Assembly: GCA_944325685.1 (NCBI GenBank)
Contig: CALVBC010000015.1
Coordinates: 1-61,160, forward strand
Source of the DNA: an uncultured Erysipelotrichaceae bacterium
Lineage (GTDB): Bacteria; Bacillota_I; Bacilli_A; Erysipelotrichales; Erysipelotrichaceae
Length of the DNA stretch: 61,160 bases
Direction of reading: 5' to 3'
The translations under genes and the position numbers were made by a program. Of the stretch, positions 54,360 to 61,160 are shown piece after piece (the first letter of the stretch is position 1; each line of letters starts with the position of its first letter). The notes under the pieces are model-generated. The model made no database searches. It saw only the letters and a list, made by a program, of their open reading frames with translations, and was not told the origin of the DNA.

Positions 54360-55262
54360 TCACTTATCTAAGATCCGCGCTGGATTTAAGACCAAGAGCT
54401 TATTTAGATCTTCATCGCTGATGCCATATTCCTTAAGCAGTGGCACTGTTATCTTCATGACACTTAGATAACCCTTTTCACCAAAGCTCGTGAAATAGGT
54501 CCTTCTAGAGATGTCATTGGATAAGACGATATGATCACCATATCCTTTTTCGATGAGTTTCATGATATTATGCGCTCTGACTTCATCGCTCATATAGGCG
54601 CTTTTACCACAGGTATCAAAACCGATATTGACACCATTTTTCAAAAGTTCTAAGTGATATTCCGTATCATCGATGAGATCTTGATGACCGATGATGATCT
54701 TATCAGGATCAACACCTTTATCTAATAATGTCTTGACCGTTTCAAAAGCGGTCACTTTACCAGTATGCGTTGATACGGCAAAGCCCGTTTTAGAACTAGC
54801 GATACCAGCCGCTTCTAAGACCTTTTTCTCTTGGCCTACAAAGCCCTTTGGCGAAGAAGCGATCTCAGCGATGATGCCAGCTTTGATATCGGTATCATCG
54901 ATCCCGACAGTGAGTTCCTTGATAAAGGTCTCAGCGATCTCTTCAGCGCTTTTTTGTGTAAGTTCTTCAGGATGATACTCACTTAAGTAGTAACCCGTAG
55001 CTGCCACGATCTTTAAGCCAGTGATCTCAGAGATCCTCTTTAGTTTATGGATGTCCCTGTACATGTCGATCGTACTGACTTCAATAGCGCTATTCACTCC
55101 TAACGCCATCATCTTTTCGATCTCAGGGACGACCTCTTCAACGGTCTCGATCTTAGAGACACCATCGTGTCTTACATGGTCGAGATCGATATTGAAGTGT
55201 TCATGAGCCATCGTGATGCCTAGTTCTTCTTTTTTGATATTTCCTAATACAGTTTGGATCAT
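54360..55262 (-). CDS. php: Php: phosphotriesterase-family hydrolase (YhfV)
   Basis: 300 residues of the amidohydrolase superfamily, phosphotriesterase homology group. Metal ligands in order: MAHEHFNID, the bridging Glu in IIAEIASSPKG, VSTHTGK, IIGHQD and the Asp in VLSNDISRRTYF. In E. coli the corresponding gene php lies in the yhf operon. Many relatives are lactonases or phospho-sugar lactonases. The substrate here is unknown. Confidence 0.9.
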   Translation of the reverse strand: MIQTVLGNIKKEELGITMAHEHFNIDLDHVRHDGVSKIETVEEVVPEIEKMMALGVNSAIEVSTIDMYRDIHKLKRISEITGLKIVAATGYYLSEYHPEELTQKSAEEIAETFIKELTVGIDDTDIKAGIIAEIASSPKGFVGQEKKVLEAAGIASSKTGFAVSTHTGKVTAFETVKTLLDKGVDPDKIIIGHQDLIDDTEYHLELLKNGVNIGFDTCGKSAYMSDEVRAHNIMKLIEKGYGDHIVLSNDISRRTYFTSFGEKGYLSVMKITVPLLKEYGISDEDLNKLLVLNPARILDK

Positions 55263-55286
55263 TTTCTATTACCTCATATATACAAA

Positions 55287-55307
55287 GGGACATCATCAAG
55301 ATGTCCC
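55287..55307 (-). other. Stem-loop between yhfU and php
   Basis: A perfect 8-bp stem GGGACATC / GATGTCCC with a 5-base loop. It is followed on the minus strand by only TTTGTAT. It lies in the only gap over 30 bases within the operon downstream of yhfT, and may act as an attenuator or an RNA processing/stabilising structure. Confidence 0.5.
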
Positions 55308-55317
55308 TACGATTTCT

Positions 55318-55698
55318 TTATTCCGGTCTTCCTTCTGACTTGTCGATCAGGGCTCTGACCAAAGCAGGAACGACCTGTTCAGTATGGGATTTAACAAACC
55401 CAAAAGCCTTGTGATCGCCAGAATAGACCATGTGGCGGATCTGCTTTTCGTTTGGACAACTACCTTGTCTTGAGACAGTGAGGCATTTACCATAACCTAA
55501 GACCATGATCGCAGTAGCGATACTACCACCACCACCGGTCATACAACTACCTAAGTAGTAATCAGATTCACCATTTTTGACATTCTTAGCAGCGATCATA
55601 TCTGGATGTTCAAATGGTTCTGCTTCCCCTTTGAACTGCTTTTCAATGATCTGCTTGATCTGTAAGGACGTTAGTCCACAACATTCGATCTTCAACAT
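55318..55698 (-). CDS. yhfU: YhfU: DUF2620 protein
   Basis: 126 residues of the YhfU/DUF2620 family. A glycine-rich loop (GSCMTGGGGSIATAIMVLGY) and several cysteines stand out. There is no membrane segment. In E. coli it neighbours the membrane protein YhfT, as here (four-base gap), suggesting the pair forms one transport or regulatory unit. Function unknown. Confidence 0.85.
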   Translation of the reverse strand: MLKIECCGLTSLQIKQIIEKQFKGEAEPFEHPDMIAAKNVKNGESDYYLGSCMTGGGGSIATAIMVLGYGKCLTVSRQGSCPNEKQIRHMVYSGDHKAFGFVKSHTEQVVPALVRALIDKSEGRPE

Positions 55699-55702
55699 CT
55701 GC

Positions 55703-57019
55703 TTAACCTAATACGACAAAGCCGAATCCGACCATGATGTTGAAGAGGATACCGACGACAACAGCGGCGATAGGACCAACAGCTGTCTTTGGTAGTCTTT
55801 GACCTGTAACTTCGTTTAGTGCATAGAAGCCACCGACGATCATGAGACCTACAGCGCCCCAAGTAGCATTACCAGCTAAGAATGAACCAGCGACGATCGC
55901 TAATGATATACAGGATACCATCGCATCACGGATATAGTCACCGCACTTAGTGAGTTCTGGGAATTTCGATAGACCTTTACCTAGTAAGCCTAGTAATTGG
56001 ATCTCGATGAATTCAACGATGAAACCTAAGATCGGTGCTAACCACCATGTTGGAGCTAAAGCACCTACTAACATGACAGTCGTTAGACCAACAGCTTGAT
56101 AGACACCTGTAGCTAGTGATGTTGAAACGATAAGTGGGATGAAGGCGATGATGACACCGACCATAGCGAGTTCAAATGAACCGAGGTTACCACTTAATAC
56201 AGCTGGTGCTAAGATATATGGTTGATAAGCTTGGGCTAATACAGCGATACCTAGAGCATTCAAAGCACCTTGGATACATAGATATAACCAGTTTGATTTG
56301 ATGCGGTTAGCATTCTTAGTGAATAGGTTCTCTGTATCGGCATCTTGTTCGATAGCAGTTGTTTTCTTTGAGTTTTTGACAGCGTATACGATAAGGCAGA
56401 TCATACCAGCTAACATCGCGAATGTATATGGATATAAGCTTACAGAGATCGAACCGATCGTAACTGAGCCAACGATCGTGCAGAGCATGTAGATGATCGC
56501 TTGGATGATACCGGTGATGATACCATTCTTAGCACCAAACTGGCTTGCGATAGCGACAGCTGGGAACATCGAGAAGACTGGTAGTGCAGGTGATGAGATC
56601 TGGGTCAAGTCATTCAAGAAGTTGTAAGGTAGAGCTTGGAATGCTTGGTTGATAAGATCAGTACCAAATGCACAGATAGCACCGTAGATACCACCGATGA
56701 TGAGAGCGACCCACTTATTAGGTGACCAAGCACCTAAGCAGTCAGTTGCGATCAACGTTAAGTGAACGGCGATAAGACCAGAACCTAACCATTGGCTAAA
56801 ACCAGTTAGGACCCAACCGATACCCATACCAGTTACGACAACAGCGAATTCGGCACGAGTCATTCTGCCTTCCATGAATTCAGGGAAAACAGGACGAGCA
56901 CCATCGTTGAAGTTAGAAATGTTCATGTGCGACAGTAATGAAGCCCATGCACAGATCGCGATCAAGACGATAGCACGGAAAATGAGTGGAAACTCAAATG
57001 TAGTAACAATACCTTCCAT
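55703..57019 (-). CDS. yhfT: YhfT: multi-pass membrane protein, likely transporter
   Basis: 438 residues with about 11-12 hydrophobic helices, one short cytoplasmic loop after about 215 residues (KNSKKTTAIEQDADTENLF), and no ATP-binding or PTS motif. It matches E. coli YhfT in context and size. Uptake of the pathway substrate is inferred. A proper AGGAGG ribosome site precedes it. Confidence 0.85.
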   Translation of the reverse strand: MEGIVTTFEFPLIFRAIVLIAICAWASLLSHMNISNFNDGARPVFPEFMEGRMTRAEFAVVVTGMGIGWVLTGFSQWLGSGLIAVHLTLIATDCLGAWSPNKWVALIIGGIYGAICAFGTDLINQAFQALPYNFLNDLTQISSPALPVFSMFPAVAIASQFGAKNGIITGIIQAIIYMLCTIVGSVTIGSISVSLYPYTFAMLAGMICLIVYAVKNSKKTTAIEQDADTENLFTKNANRIKSNWLYLCIQGALNALGIAVLAQAYQPYILAPAVLSGNLGSFELAMVGVIIAFIPLIVSTSLATGVYQAVGLTTVMLVGALAPTWWLAPILGFIVEFIEIQLLGLLGKGLSKFPELTKCGDYIRDAMVSCISLAIVAGSFLAGNATWGAVGLMIVGGFYALNEVTGQRLPKTAVGPIAAVVVGILFNIMVGFGFVVLG

Positions 57020-57049
57020 AAATTTTCTATCCTCCTAATTTTGAAAGTA

Positions 57050-57415
57050 TCATTTATCGCGGCAAGCCGCGAGCACGTTATTGATATGCATCAAAGCGTA
57101 GTCTTTTTCGACATCATTGAGTCGATCATCACTTAATGCAATGACATCTTTTAAGATATCTAAAGACTCTTCATATGTACCAAGACCTTTGATCTCCTCT
57201 TGGATCATCTCTGGTACTGGATCGATATCTTCATGTGTATGACACCTAGAAAAAGCTGCACACAAATGAGCGATGAAAGTCCCAGCGTTTTCTTCGCTTA
57301 GTTCGATACCGTGTTTTTGATTAAACATCGCGATGATCTTTTCGACATCAGCACGGTCTTTCTTATCGATCATGCCACCTTCTTCATAAAGATCCAAGCG
57401 TTCTTTAAAGTCCAT
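57050..57415 (-). CDS. yhfY: YhfY: PRD-like domain protein
   Basis: 121 residues, helical, resembling a single PTS regulation domain (PRD) as in E. coli YhfY. Candidate histidines lie in FIAHLCAAFSRCHTHED and ALMHINN. It contains no DNA-binding part. It may sense PTS phosphorylation or a metabolite and tune the pathway; that is inference. It overlaps the zinc-ribbon gene by 11 bases. Confidence 0.8.
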   Translation of the reverse strand: MDFKERLDLYEEGGMIDKKDRADVEKIIAMFNQKHGIELSEENAGTFIAHLCAAFSRCHTHEDIDPVPEMIQEEIKGLGTYEESLDILKDVIALSDDRLNDVEKDYALMHINNVLAACRDK

Positions 57416-57794
57416 GTTTTTTCTTCTCCTTAGCTTTACGGGCTTTGATCGCTTCCTTCACATCTGGCTTTTCAAACGGCACATAGCGCAGATGGAAGAT
57501 CTTGTCAGTGATGATCAAGCATAAGCGATCGTATACGTTCATAAGAGCCAACATGATCGATAGTACGATGATCAAGGCGACGTAGCTTGACACCGTGCCC
57601 AAGTTCATCATCCCGATCATAAGTATGCTGACGACGATAGCGACAAAAAGCGTCCGCGTATACTTGAGCATCCTTTGGCTGCGACCGTCGATCATGAGCT
57701 CCATATTACAATGGGGACACTTGATGACCTTCTTAACTTCTTTAAAGGTGTGTGATATATGATTGCCACACCTTGGGCATGTAATATCTCTCAT
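57405..57794 (-). CDS. Zinc-ribbon membrane protein
   Basis: 129 residues: an N-terminal zinc ribbon (CPRCGNHISHTFKE then IKCPHCNMEL, two CxxC pairs), two membrane helices at about 47-85, and a basic cytoplasmic tail rich in Lys. First gene of the yhf operon behind its promoter; E. coli has no clear counterpart. A role in controlling the transporter or regulator is possible but unsupported. Confidence 0.75.
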   Translation of the reverse strand: MRDITCPRCGNHISHTFKEVKKVIKCPHCNMELMIDGRSQRMLKYTRTLFVAIVVSILMIGMMNLGTVSSYVALIIVLSIMLALMNVYDRLCLIITDKIFHLRYVPFEKPDVKEAIKARKAKEKKKHGL

Positions 57795-57811
57795 ATCTCT
57801 CCTATGGCTTC

Positions 57812-57840
57812 ATTATAAATAGTTCACATACTAAATTCAA
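57812..57840 (-). promoter_or_regulatory. Promoter of the yhf operon
   Basis: The minus strand has TTGAAT (57840-57835), a 17-base spacer and TATAAT (57817-57812), followed by an AGGAGAG ribosome site before the ATG at 57794. The strong match suggests it is switched off by repression rather than switched on. Confidence 0.7.
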
Positions 57841-57846
57841 TACAAA

Positions 57847-57862
57847 ATACAAAATTTTGTAT
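57847..57862. promoter_or_regulatory. 16-bp palindromic operator of the yhf operon
   Basis: ATACAAAATTTTGTAT is a perfect palindrome seven bases upstream of the -35. A further AATACAAAA half-site repeat adjoins it on the promoter side. It is the obvious candidate site for the YhfZ regulator encoded just upstream. Confidence 0.6.
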
Positions 57863-57886
57863 ATTGATATTTATGACCATTATAAA

Positions 57887-57922
57887 AGGCCCTTTTATAT
57901 AAGTATTATGTTAAAAGAGCCT
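57887..57922 (-). terminator. Terminator after yhfZ
   Basis: The minus strand AGGCTCTTTTA / TAAAAGGGCCT stem (one G-U pair, 14-base loop) is followed by TTTATAAT. It insulates the regulator gene from the yhf operon promoter. Confidence 0.75.
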
Positions 57923-57934
57923 ATAAATAAATTA

Positions 57935-58858
57935 CTAATAACTTGGGGTTATCTTACCCTCTAATACGAGCCTTTGGATATTCAAAACGGTCGTGACATC
58001 TAATAGTTCTCTGATCAGATAATCGATGATCTCATTGTCACTTCTAGTTATGACAGCCGCGATACTACCATCATCGATCCCATCGATCGGGACCATCTTG
58101 ATACGGACCCTTTTATCTAATGCTTCATCTTCATTCATGACCGATGCATCGATATCACCATAGATGATCTTATTTAGGATCTGAGAATATTCTAACTGGA
58201 CTAATTCGACATCTTTATCCTTACAGACATAGTTTACCAAAGCGCTCTGGTCGACTGATGTAAGGTCGATACCGACCTTCATCCCATCTTTGATATCATC
58301 TTCACTATCATCATGGAACATCATCACATGGCGATTGAGATATGACCTTTCACCAAAGTCCATGACGATCTTGATGATATCACCATATTCTTCGATAAAT
58401 CTTTTAGCTGATAGTAAAGAGACGATCGCAAAGTCATAGCGCTTTTGGATGACCATACTGATCCGATTCTTACTACCACGCATGTAGGCAAGGTTTACTG
58501 GTAATTCATAGTTATTTTCCATAGTGGCAATGATACCAGATGCCAATCCTTCATAGCGCTTGGAATAAGGCAAAGGCATAGCGCCTAATAGTGAATTGAT
58601 ACCGGCATACTTGAGCAAGGTCTTTACATTCTTCTTGATGAGATATGAGCCTAAATGGCCTTTAGACTCAAGCCTGATCGCTCCTGATTCGACTAAGGTC
58701 TTGATGCCATTTTGCACAGTACCCCTAGCTAAAGATAGCGCATCGGTAAATTCTGAGACCGTCGGGATCTTTTCCCCGAGCGGATAGCGAAGTAATTCCC
58801 GCGCTAATTTAGTGGTCGCGATCGCATTTTTGCCAAGTAGGTTGATGTATTGTTCCAT
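57935..58858 (-). CDS. yhfZ: YhfZ: GntR-like transcription regulator
   Basis: 307 residues. The N-terminal winged helix-turn-helix (about 10-75) reads KIPTVSEFTDALSLARGTVQ and NGIKTLVESGAIRLESKGHL, similar to GntR-type motifs. The C-terminal 210 residues look like a periplasmic-binding-type ligand domain (SKRYEGLASGI, DFAIVSLLSAKR, GDIDASVMNEDE), as in E. coli YhfZ. It should bind the palindrome at 57847-57862 and respond to a pathway metabolite. It starts six bases after an extended -10 box. Confidence 0.85.
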   Translation of the reverse strand: MEQYINLLGKNAIATTKLARELLRYPLGEKIPTVSEFTDALSLARGTVQNGIKTLVESGAIRLESKGHLGSYLIKKNVKTLLKYAGINSLLGAMPLPYSKRYEGLASGIIATMENNYELPVNLAYMRGSKNRISMVIQKRYDFAIVSLLSAKRFIEEYGDIIKIVMDFGERSYLNRHVMMFHDDSEDDIKDGMKVGIDLTSVDQSALVNYVCKDKDVELVQLEYSQILNKIIYGDIDASVMNEDEALDKRVRIKMVPIDGIDDGSIAAVITRSDNEIIDYLIRELLDVTTVLNIQRLVLEGKITPSY

Positions 58859-58864
58859 GTATAG

Positions 58865-58873
58865 ATTATATCA
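58865..58873 (-). promoter_or_regulatory. Extended -10 promoter of yhfZ (leaderless)
   Basis: The minus strand reads TGA-TATAAT, then six bases and the ATG at 58858. No ribosome site. Confidence 0.6.
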
Positions 58874-58893
58874 TCAAAATGACATAGCTTGAT

Positions 58894-59511
58894 TTATTTC
58901 TTGATATCTTTAGCCCAATCATCACGGATCTTTTTATTGTTCCTGACATCACTGATAACTTCATTTATGACCATATAATTACATCTTGTACCATGACTAT
59001 CACTGTGGTAGTTACTAGCTCTATCCCTACTGATACCGATATCACTAGCTACCTTTATCGCATCGATATTAGCTCCTAAAAAGATGAATTCCCATCCTAA
59101 TTCCTTTTTCGCTTCGATTAAACTCTTGATAGCTTTTAAACTATATTCATGACTACTGTTTTCTTTTCCATCAGTCGTGATCACAAACAAGGTCTTATCA
59201 GGGACATCTTTCATCTCTTTGTGGACATCACTTATATGACATATGGCATCACCGATCGCATCAAACAAGGCTGTACAACCACCTACTACATAATCATCTC
59301 TTGTCATATACGTGATATCCTTGATATCGACACGATCATGGATGACTTTAGAAAAGTCATTGAATAATACCGTCGATATATAAGCTTTGCCTTTTAGTTT
59401 GCGTTGTTTATCAACTAAGGAATTAAAGCCACCGATCGTATCCTCTTCTAAGCCCTGCATCGAGCCACTACGGTCTAATACAAATATGATCTCACTGAAA
59501 TTTTCCTTCAT
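58894..59511 (-). CDS. VWA-domain protein
   Basis: 205 residues, essentially one von Willebrand factor A domain. The MIDAS metal site is intact: FVLDRSGSMQG (DxSxS), Thr in GGCTALFDAIGDA and Asp in VITTDGKENSS. It resembles the YegL/TerY group of cytoplasmic VWA proteins; no signal peptide or membrane segment is seen. A GGAGG ribosome site is present. It lies next to a macro-domain gene, possibly in one transcript. Confidence 0.85.
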   Translation of the reverse strand: MKENFSEIIFVLDRSGSMQGLEEDTIGGFNSLVDKQRKLKGKAYISTVLFNDFSKVIHDRVDIKDITYMTRDDYVVGGCTALFDAIGDAICHISDVHKEMKDVPDKTLFVITTDGKENSSHEYSLKAIKSLIEAKKELGWEFIFLGANIDAIKVASDIGISRDRASNYHSDSHGTRCNYMVINEVISDVRNNKKIRDDWAKDIKK

Positions 59512-59559
59512 ATTATCATCCTCCTTGATGATAGTATAGGGATATTAGTGATGAAGATG

Positions 59560-59576
59560 GTCGCTTAAAAAGCGAC
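59560..59576. repeat. 7-bp inverted repeat between VWA and macro genes
   Basis: GTCGCTT / AAGCGAC with a 3-base loop and no T run. It could be a weak transcript hairpin in the gap between the macro-domain and VWA genes. Confidence 0.4.
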
Positions 59577-59582
59577 ATTTAT

Positions 59583-60527
59583 CTAAACACCTAAGAGCTT
59601 TTGATCAAAAGTGAATAGAGCTTCATTGATCTTATATATGTCATAGATCTGATTCTTGATAAAGTATTCGATGATCAGATCAAACTTGTAAGAATGAGAC
59701 AAAGCAAAACCAGCCTTTCTTAATATCTCCTTTGTCTCATCTAGCGATAATCTTAAAGCGATAGCTAAAGCTAAGACCGTTGACTTTGATGGATGATAAT
59801 CCTTACTAGAGCGGATCTTAGAGAATAACTTACGGTCGATATTAGCCCTTTTATAACACTCACTATCACTGATACCTGCCTCATCGATCTTGCGGAATAA
59901 CATATCCGCAAAACTCTCATCGATATTAGCCAGTACATCATCTAGTGACGCTTCTTTTAAAAGGAATGATGTATATCTTAGTCTTTTGTCGATATGTTTA
60001 TTGACATAGTTATCATCGATATAGGCTTTGATATCAGAATATAGCTTAGTACTTATGACATATGTATCATGATCATATATGACAAGATATACTATTAGAT
60101 CATGATCTTTTAAAAAGCCACTGATCTCATCTATCGCTATCTTAAAAGCCTCAGCTTTAGGATAGCCATAGATACCTGATGAGATAAGGGGAAAAGCGAT
60201 CGAATCTAATTCCTTTTCTAAAGCGATCTCTAATGCCCTTCTATAGCAAGACCTTAATAGTCTTTCTTCATCATGATGACCATCGATATATTTAGGACCT
60301 ACCGTATGGATGATGTAATGGCAAGGAAGATCATAAGCACCAGTTATCTTCACATCACCGGTAGCACAACCACCAAGTGTCTTACACTCCAATAGCAAGT
60401 TAGGACCAGCGGCTTGATGGATCATCCCATCAACGCCACCACCGCCTAAAAGGCTATTATTAGCCGCATTGACGATCGCATCGACTTTCATCTTACATAT
60501 ATCATTTCTAACGATAAATAATGGCAT
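59583..60527 (-). CDS. Macro-domain protein with C-terminal helical domain
   Basis: 314 residues. The N-terminal macro domain (about 1-165) has VDAIVNAANNSLLGGGGVDG, the ADP-ribose-binding ISSGIYGYPK loop and KYIDGHH, typical of the YmdB/MacroD-like O-acetyl-ADP-ribose or ADP-ribosyl hydrolases. The C-terminal part (about 205-310) reads SDSECYKRANIDRKLFSKI and TVLALAIALRLSLDETKEIL, resembling an XRE-type helix-turn-helix domain found fused to several effector domains in Bacillota. The fusion suggests ADP-ribose-linked signalling or regulation. Confidence 0.87.
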   Translation of the reverse strand: MPLFIVRNDICKMKVDAIVNAANNSLLGGGGVDGMIHQAAGPNLLLECKTLGGCATGDVKITGAYDLPCHYIIHTVGPKYIDGHHDEERLLRSCYRRALEIALEKELDSIAFPLISSGIYGYPKAEAFKIAIDEISGFLKDHDLIVYLVIYDHDTYVISTKLYSDIKAYIDDNYVNKHIDKRLRYTSFLLKEASLDDVLANIDESFADMLFRKIDEAGISDSECYKRANIDRKLFSKIRSSKDYHPSKSTVLALAIALRLSLDETKEILRKAGFALSHSYKFDLIIEYFIKNQIYDIYKINEALFTFDQKLLGV

Positions 60528-60620
60528 AATACACTTCCCGAGATAAGTGTAACACTCATTTTGTCCATAATAAAAGAGGATACCCTAAGATACCCTCTCT
60601 CTTTAGTGATTTAATGATGA

Positions 60621-61160
60621 CTACCTAGCACTAGTATCAACTACGATCCTATTGCCTCTGATGATAGCGTAGGTACTGAAAGCATCTGTTTCAAATTCAT
60701 ATGTCTTATCACTATCTCTATCATATAGTCTATCGACATATTCTACTTTATCATCATGGACTCTGTATACATAGTAACTAGTACCAGTGATATCAGTTAC
60801 TTCGATCTCAACTTTTTCATCTAAGTTATTTAAAGTACCAACTACTTTACCTTCAACTAAGATATTGATCTTTAGATCAAAGAATCTGACTACTTCTGCT
60901 TTATCACCAAGATAGCTATTTATTAATCTTTGATCTTTATTTGGTGTTAGATTAGAGATAGAGATCTCTACTGTGATATCATCTTTATCTCTTATTGCTT
61001 CTTTTAAAGCATTATATGTACCAAGTGATACTCTATCACTTGCACCTCTTCCATTTCTGATATCACTTAGTAATGAATCTAGCTCATCTTCTAAAGCATA
61101 TAATGTATCACTTGGTACATCATACTTTAGATTAGATGGGATAGATACAGATACTGTATC
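60621..61160 (-). CDS. C-terminal end of a large surface protein (partial)
   Basis: 180 codons open to the window edge, so the start is missing. The sequence is beta-rich and acidic, with ALEDELDSLLSDIRNGRGAS, then EGKVVGTLNNLDEKVEIEVT and a final YEFETDAFSTYAIIRGNR, a closing motif common in large repetitive cell-surface proteins. It ends without an LPXTG or hydrophobic anchor. Codon use (AGA for Arg, AT-rich) differs from its neighbours. Confidence 0.75.
   Translation of the reverse strand, partial: DTVSVSIPSNLKYDVPSDTLYALEDELDSLLSDIRNGRGASDRVSLGTYNALKEAIRDKDDITVEISISNLTPNKDQRLINSYLGDKAEVVRFFDLKINILVEGKVVGTLNNLDEKVEIEVTDITGTSYYVYRVHDDKVEYVDRLYDRDSDKTYEFETDAFSTYAIIRGNRIVVDTSAR

Noticed and set aside
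60576-60602. Repeated GATACCCT near the end of the surface-protein gene, first read as a terminator
   Set aside because: The repeat is direct, not inverted; only about five base pairs could form a stem.
1-61160. CRISPR arrays, rRNA, tRNA, intact insertion sequences or prophage genes
   Set aside because: No regular spaced repeats, clover-leaf-like segments, transposases or phage structural genes were recognised on either strand.
1-61160. Alternative genetic code (TGA as Trp), considered because of the Erysipelotrichia/Mollicutes look
   Set aside because: TGA ends several genes at their natural C-termini, for example ridA and the LTA-synthase-like gene, and Trp is encoded by TGG.

Overview
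This window comes from a low-GC Gram-positive bacterium (Bacillota), most likely an Erysipelotrichia-type lineage. The basis is the combined presence of WhiA, YvcK, RapZ, DarA (c-di-AMP receptor), RNase M5, AsnA, YitT, an LTA-synthase-like enzyme and lipobox lipoproteins, and the absence of any sporulation gene. TGA is used as a normal stop (for example in ridA), so the genetic code is standard. No rRNA, tRNA or CRISPR array was seen. Nearly all genes lie on the minus strand, in long overlapping operons. The lineage is an inference; no marker gene was compared.

Layout from low to high coordinate (minus-strand operons are transcribed toward low coordinates). 1-310: intergenic hairpins and a doubtful 36-codon ORF. 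311-7204: complete phosphate operon pstS-pstC-pstA-pstB-phoU-phoB-phoR behind TTTAAC boxes. 7189-9797: aspartate racemase family protein, Y-family DNA polymerase, YolD-like protein. 9831-19873: a housekeeping super-operon (XpaC-like protein, unknown 173-residue protein, double-AAA ATPase, small membrane protein, mnmE, tatD, rnmV, rsmA, ispE, then glmU and prs). 19955-21432: two unknown, divergently transcribed genes. 21429-29498: ctpA-like protease, PHP phosphatase and uvrB, then rapZ-yvcK-whiA, a small membrane protein and a GNAT enzyme. 29618-32567: ftsE-ftsX and an EnvC-like amidase activator. 32592-38436: YitT protein; lipoprotein phosphoesterase plus darA; LTA-synthase-like enzyme; ridA-asnA. 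38546-44355: a two-component system, PASTA protein and ABC exporter operon, divergent from nnrD. 45266-47100: an AT-rich accessory patch with decayed reading frames and two related secreted proteins. 47173-49761: dtd-folD-DUF951 and a duplicated-domain lipoprotein. 49903-58858: a ten-gene cluster matching Escherichia coli yhfSTUVWXYZ plus an amidase-like gene and a zinc-ribbon membrane protein. 58894-61160: VWA protein, macro-domain protein and the C-terminal end of a large surface protein.

Two observations stand out. The yhf-type cluster looks like a self-contained and, to my knowledge, functionally unassigned catabolic system: its own regulator, a 16-bp palindromic operator, a strong promoter, a transporter-like pair, two PLP enzymes, a phosphotriesterase-like hydrolase, a phosphopentomutase-like enzyme and an extra amidase-like enzyme. 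Separately, about a dozen genes begin 6 to 9 bases after a clear -10 box with no usable Shine-Dalgarno site. This points to widespread leaderless or nearly leaderless transcripts, while other genes in the same window have ordinary AGGAGG leaders.
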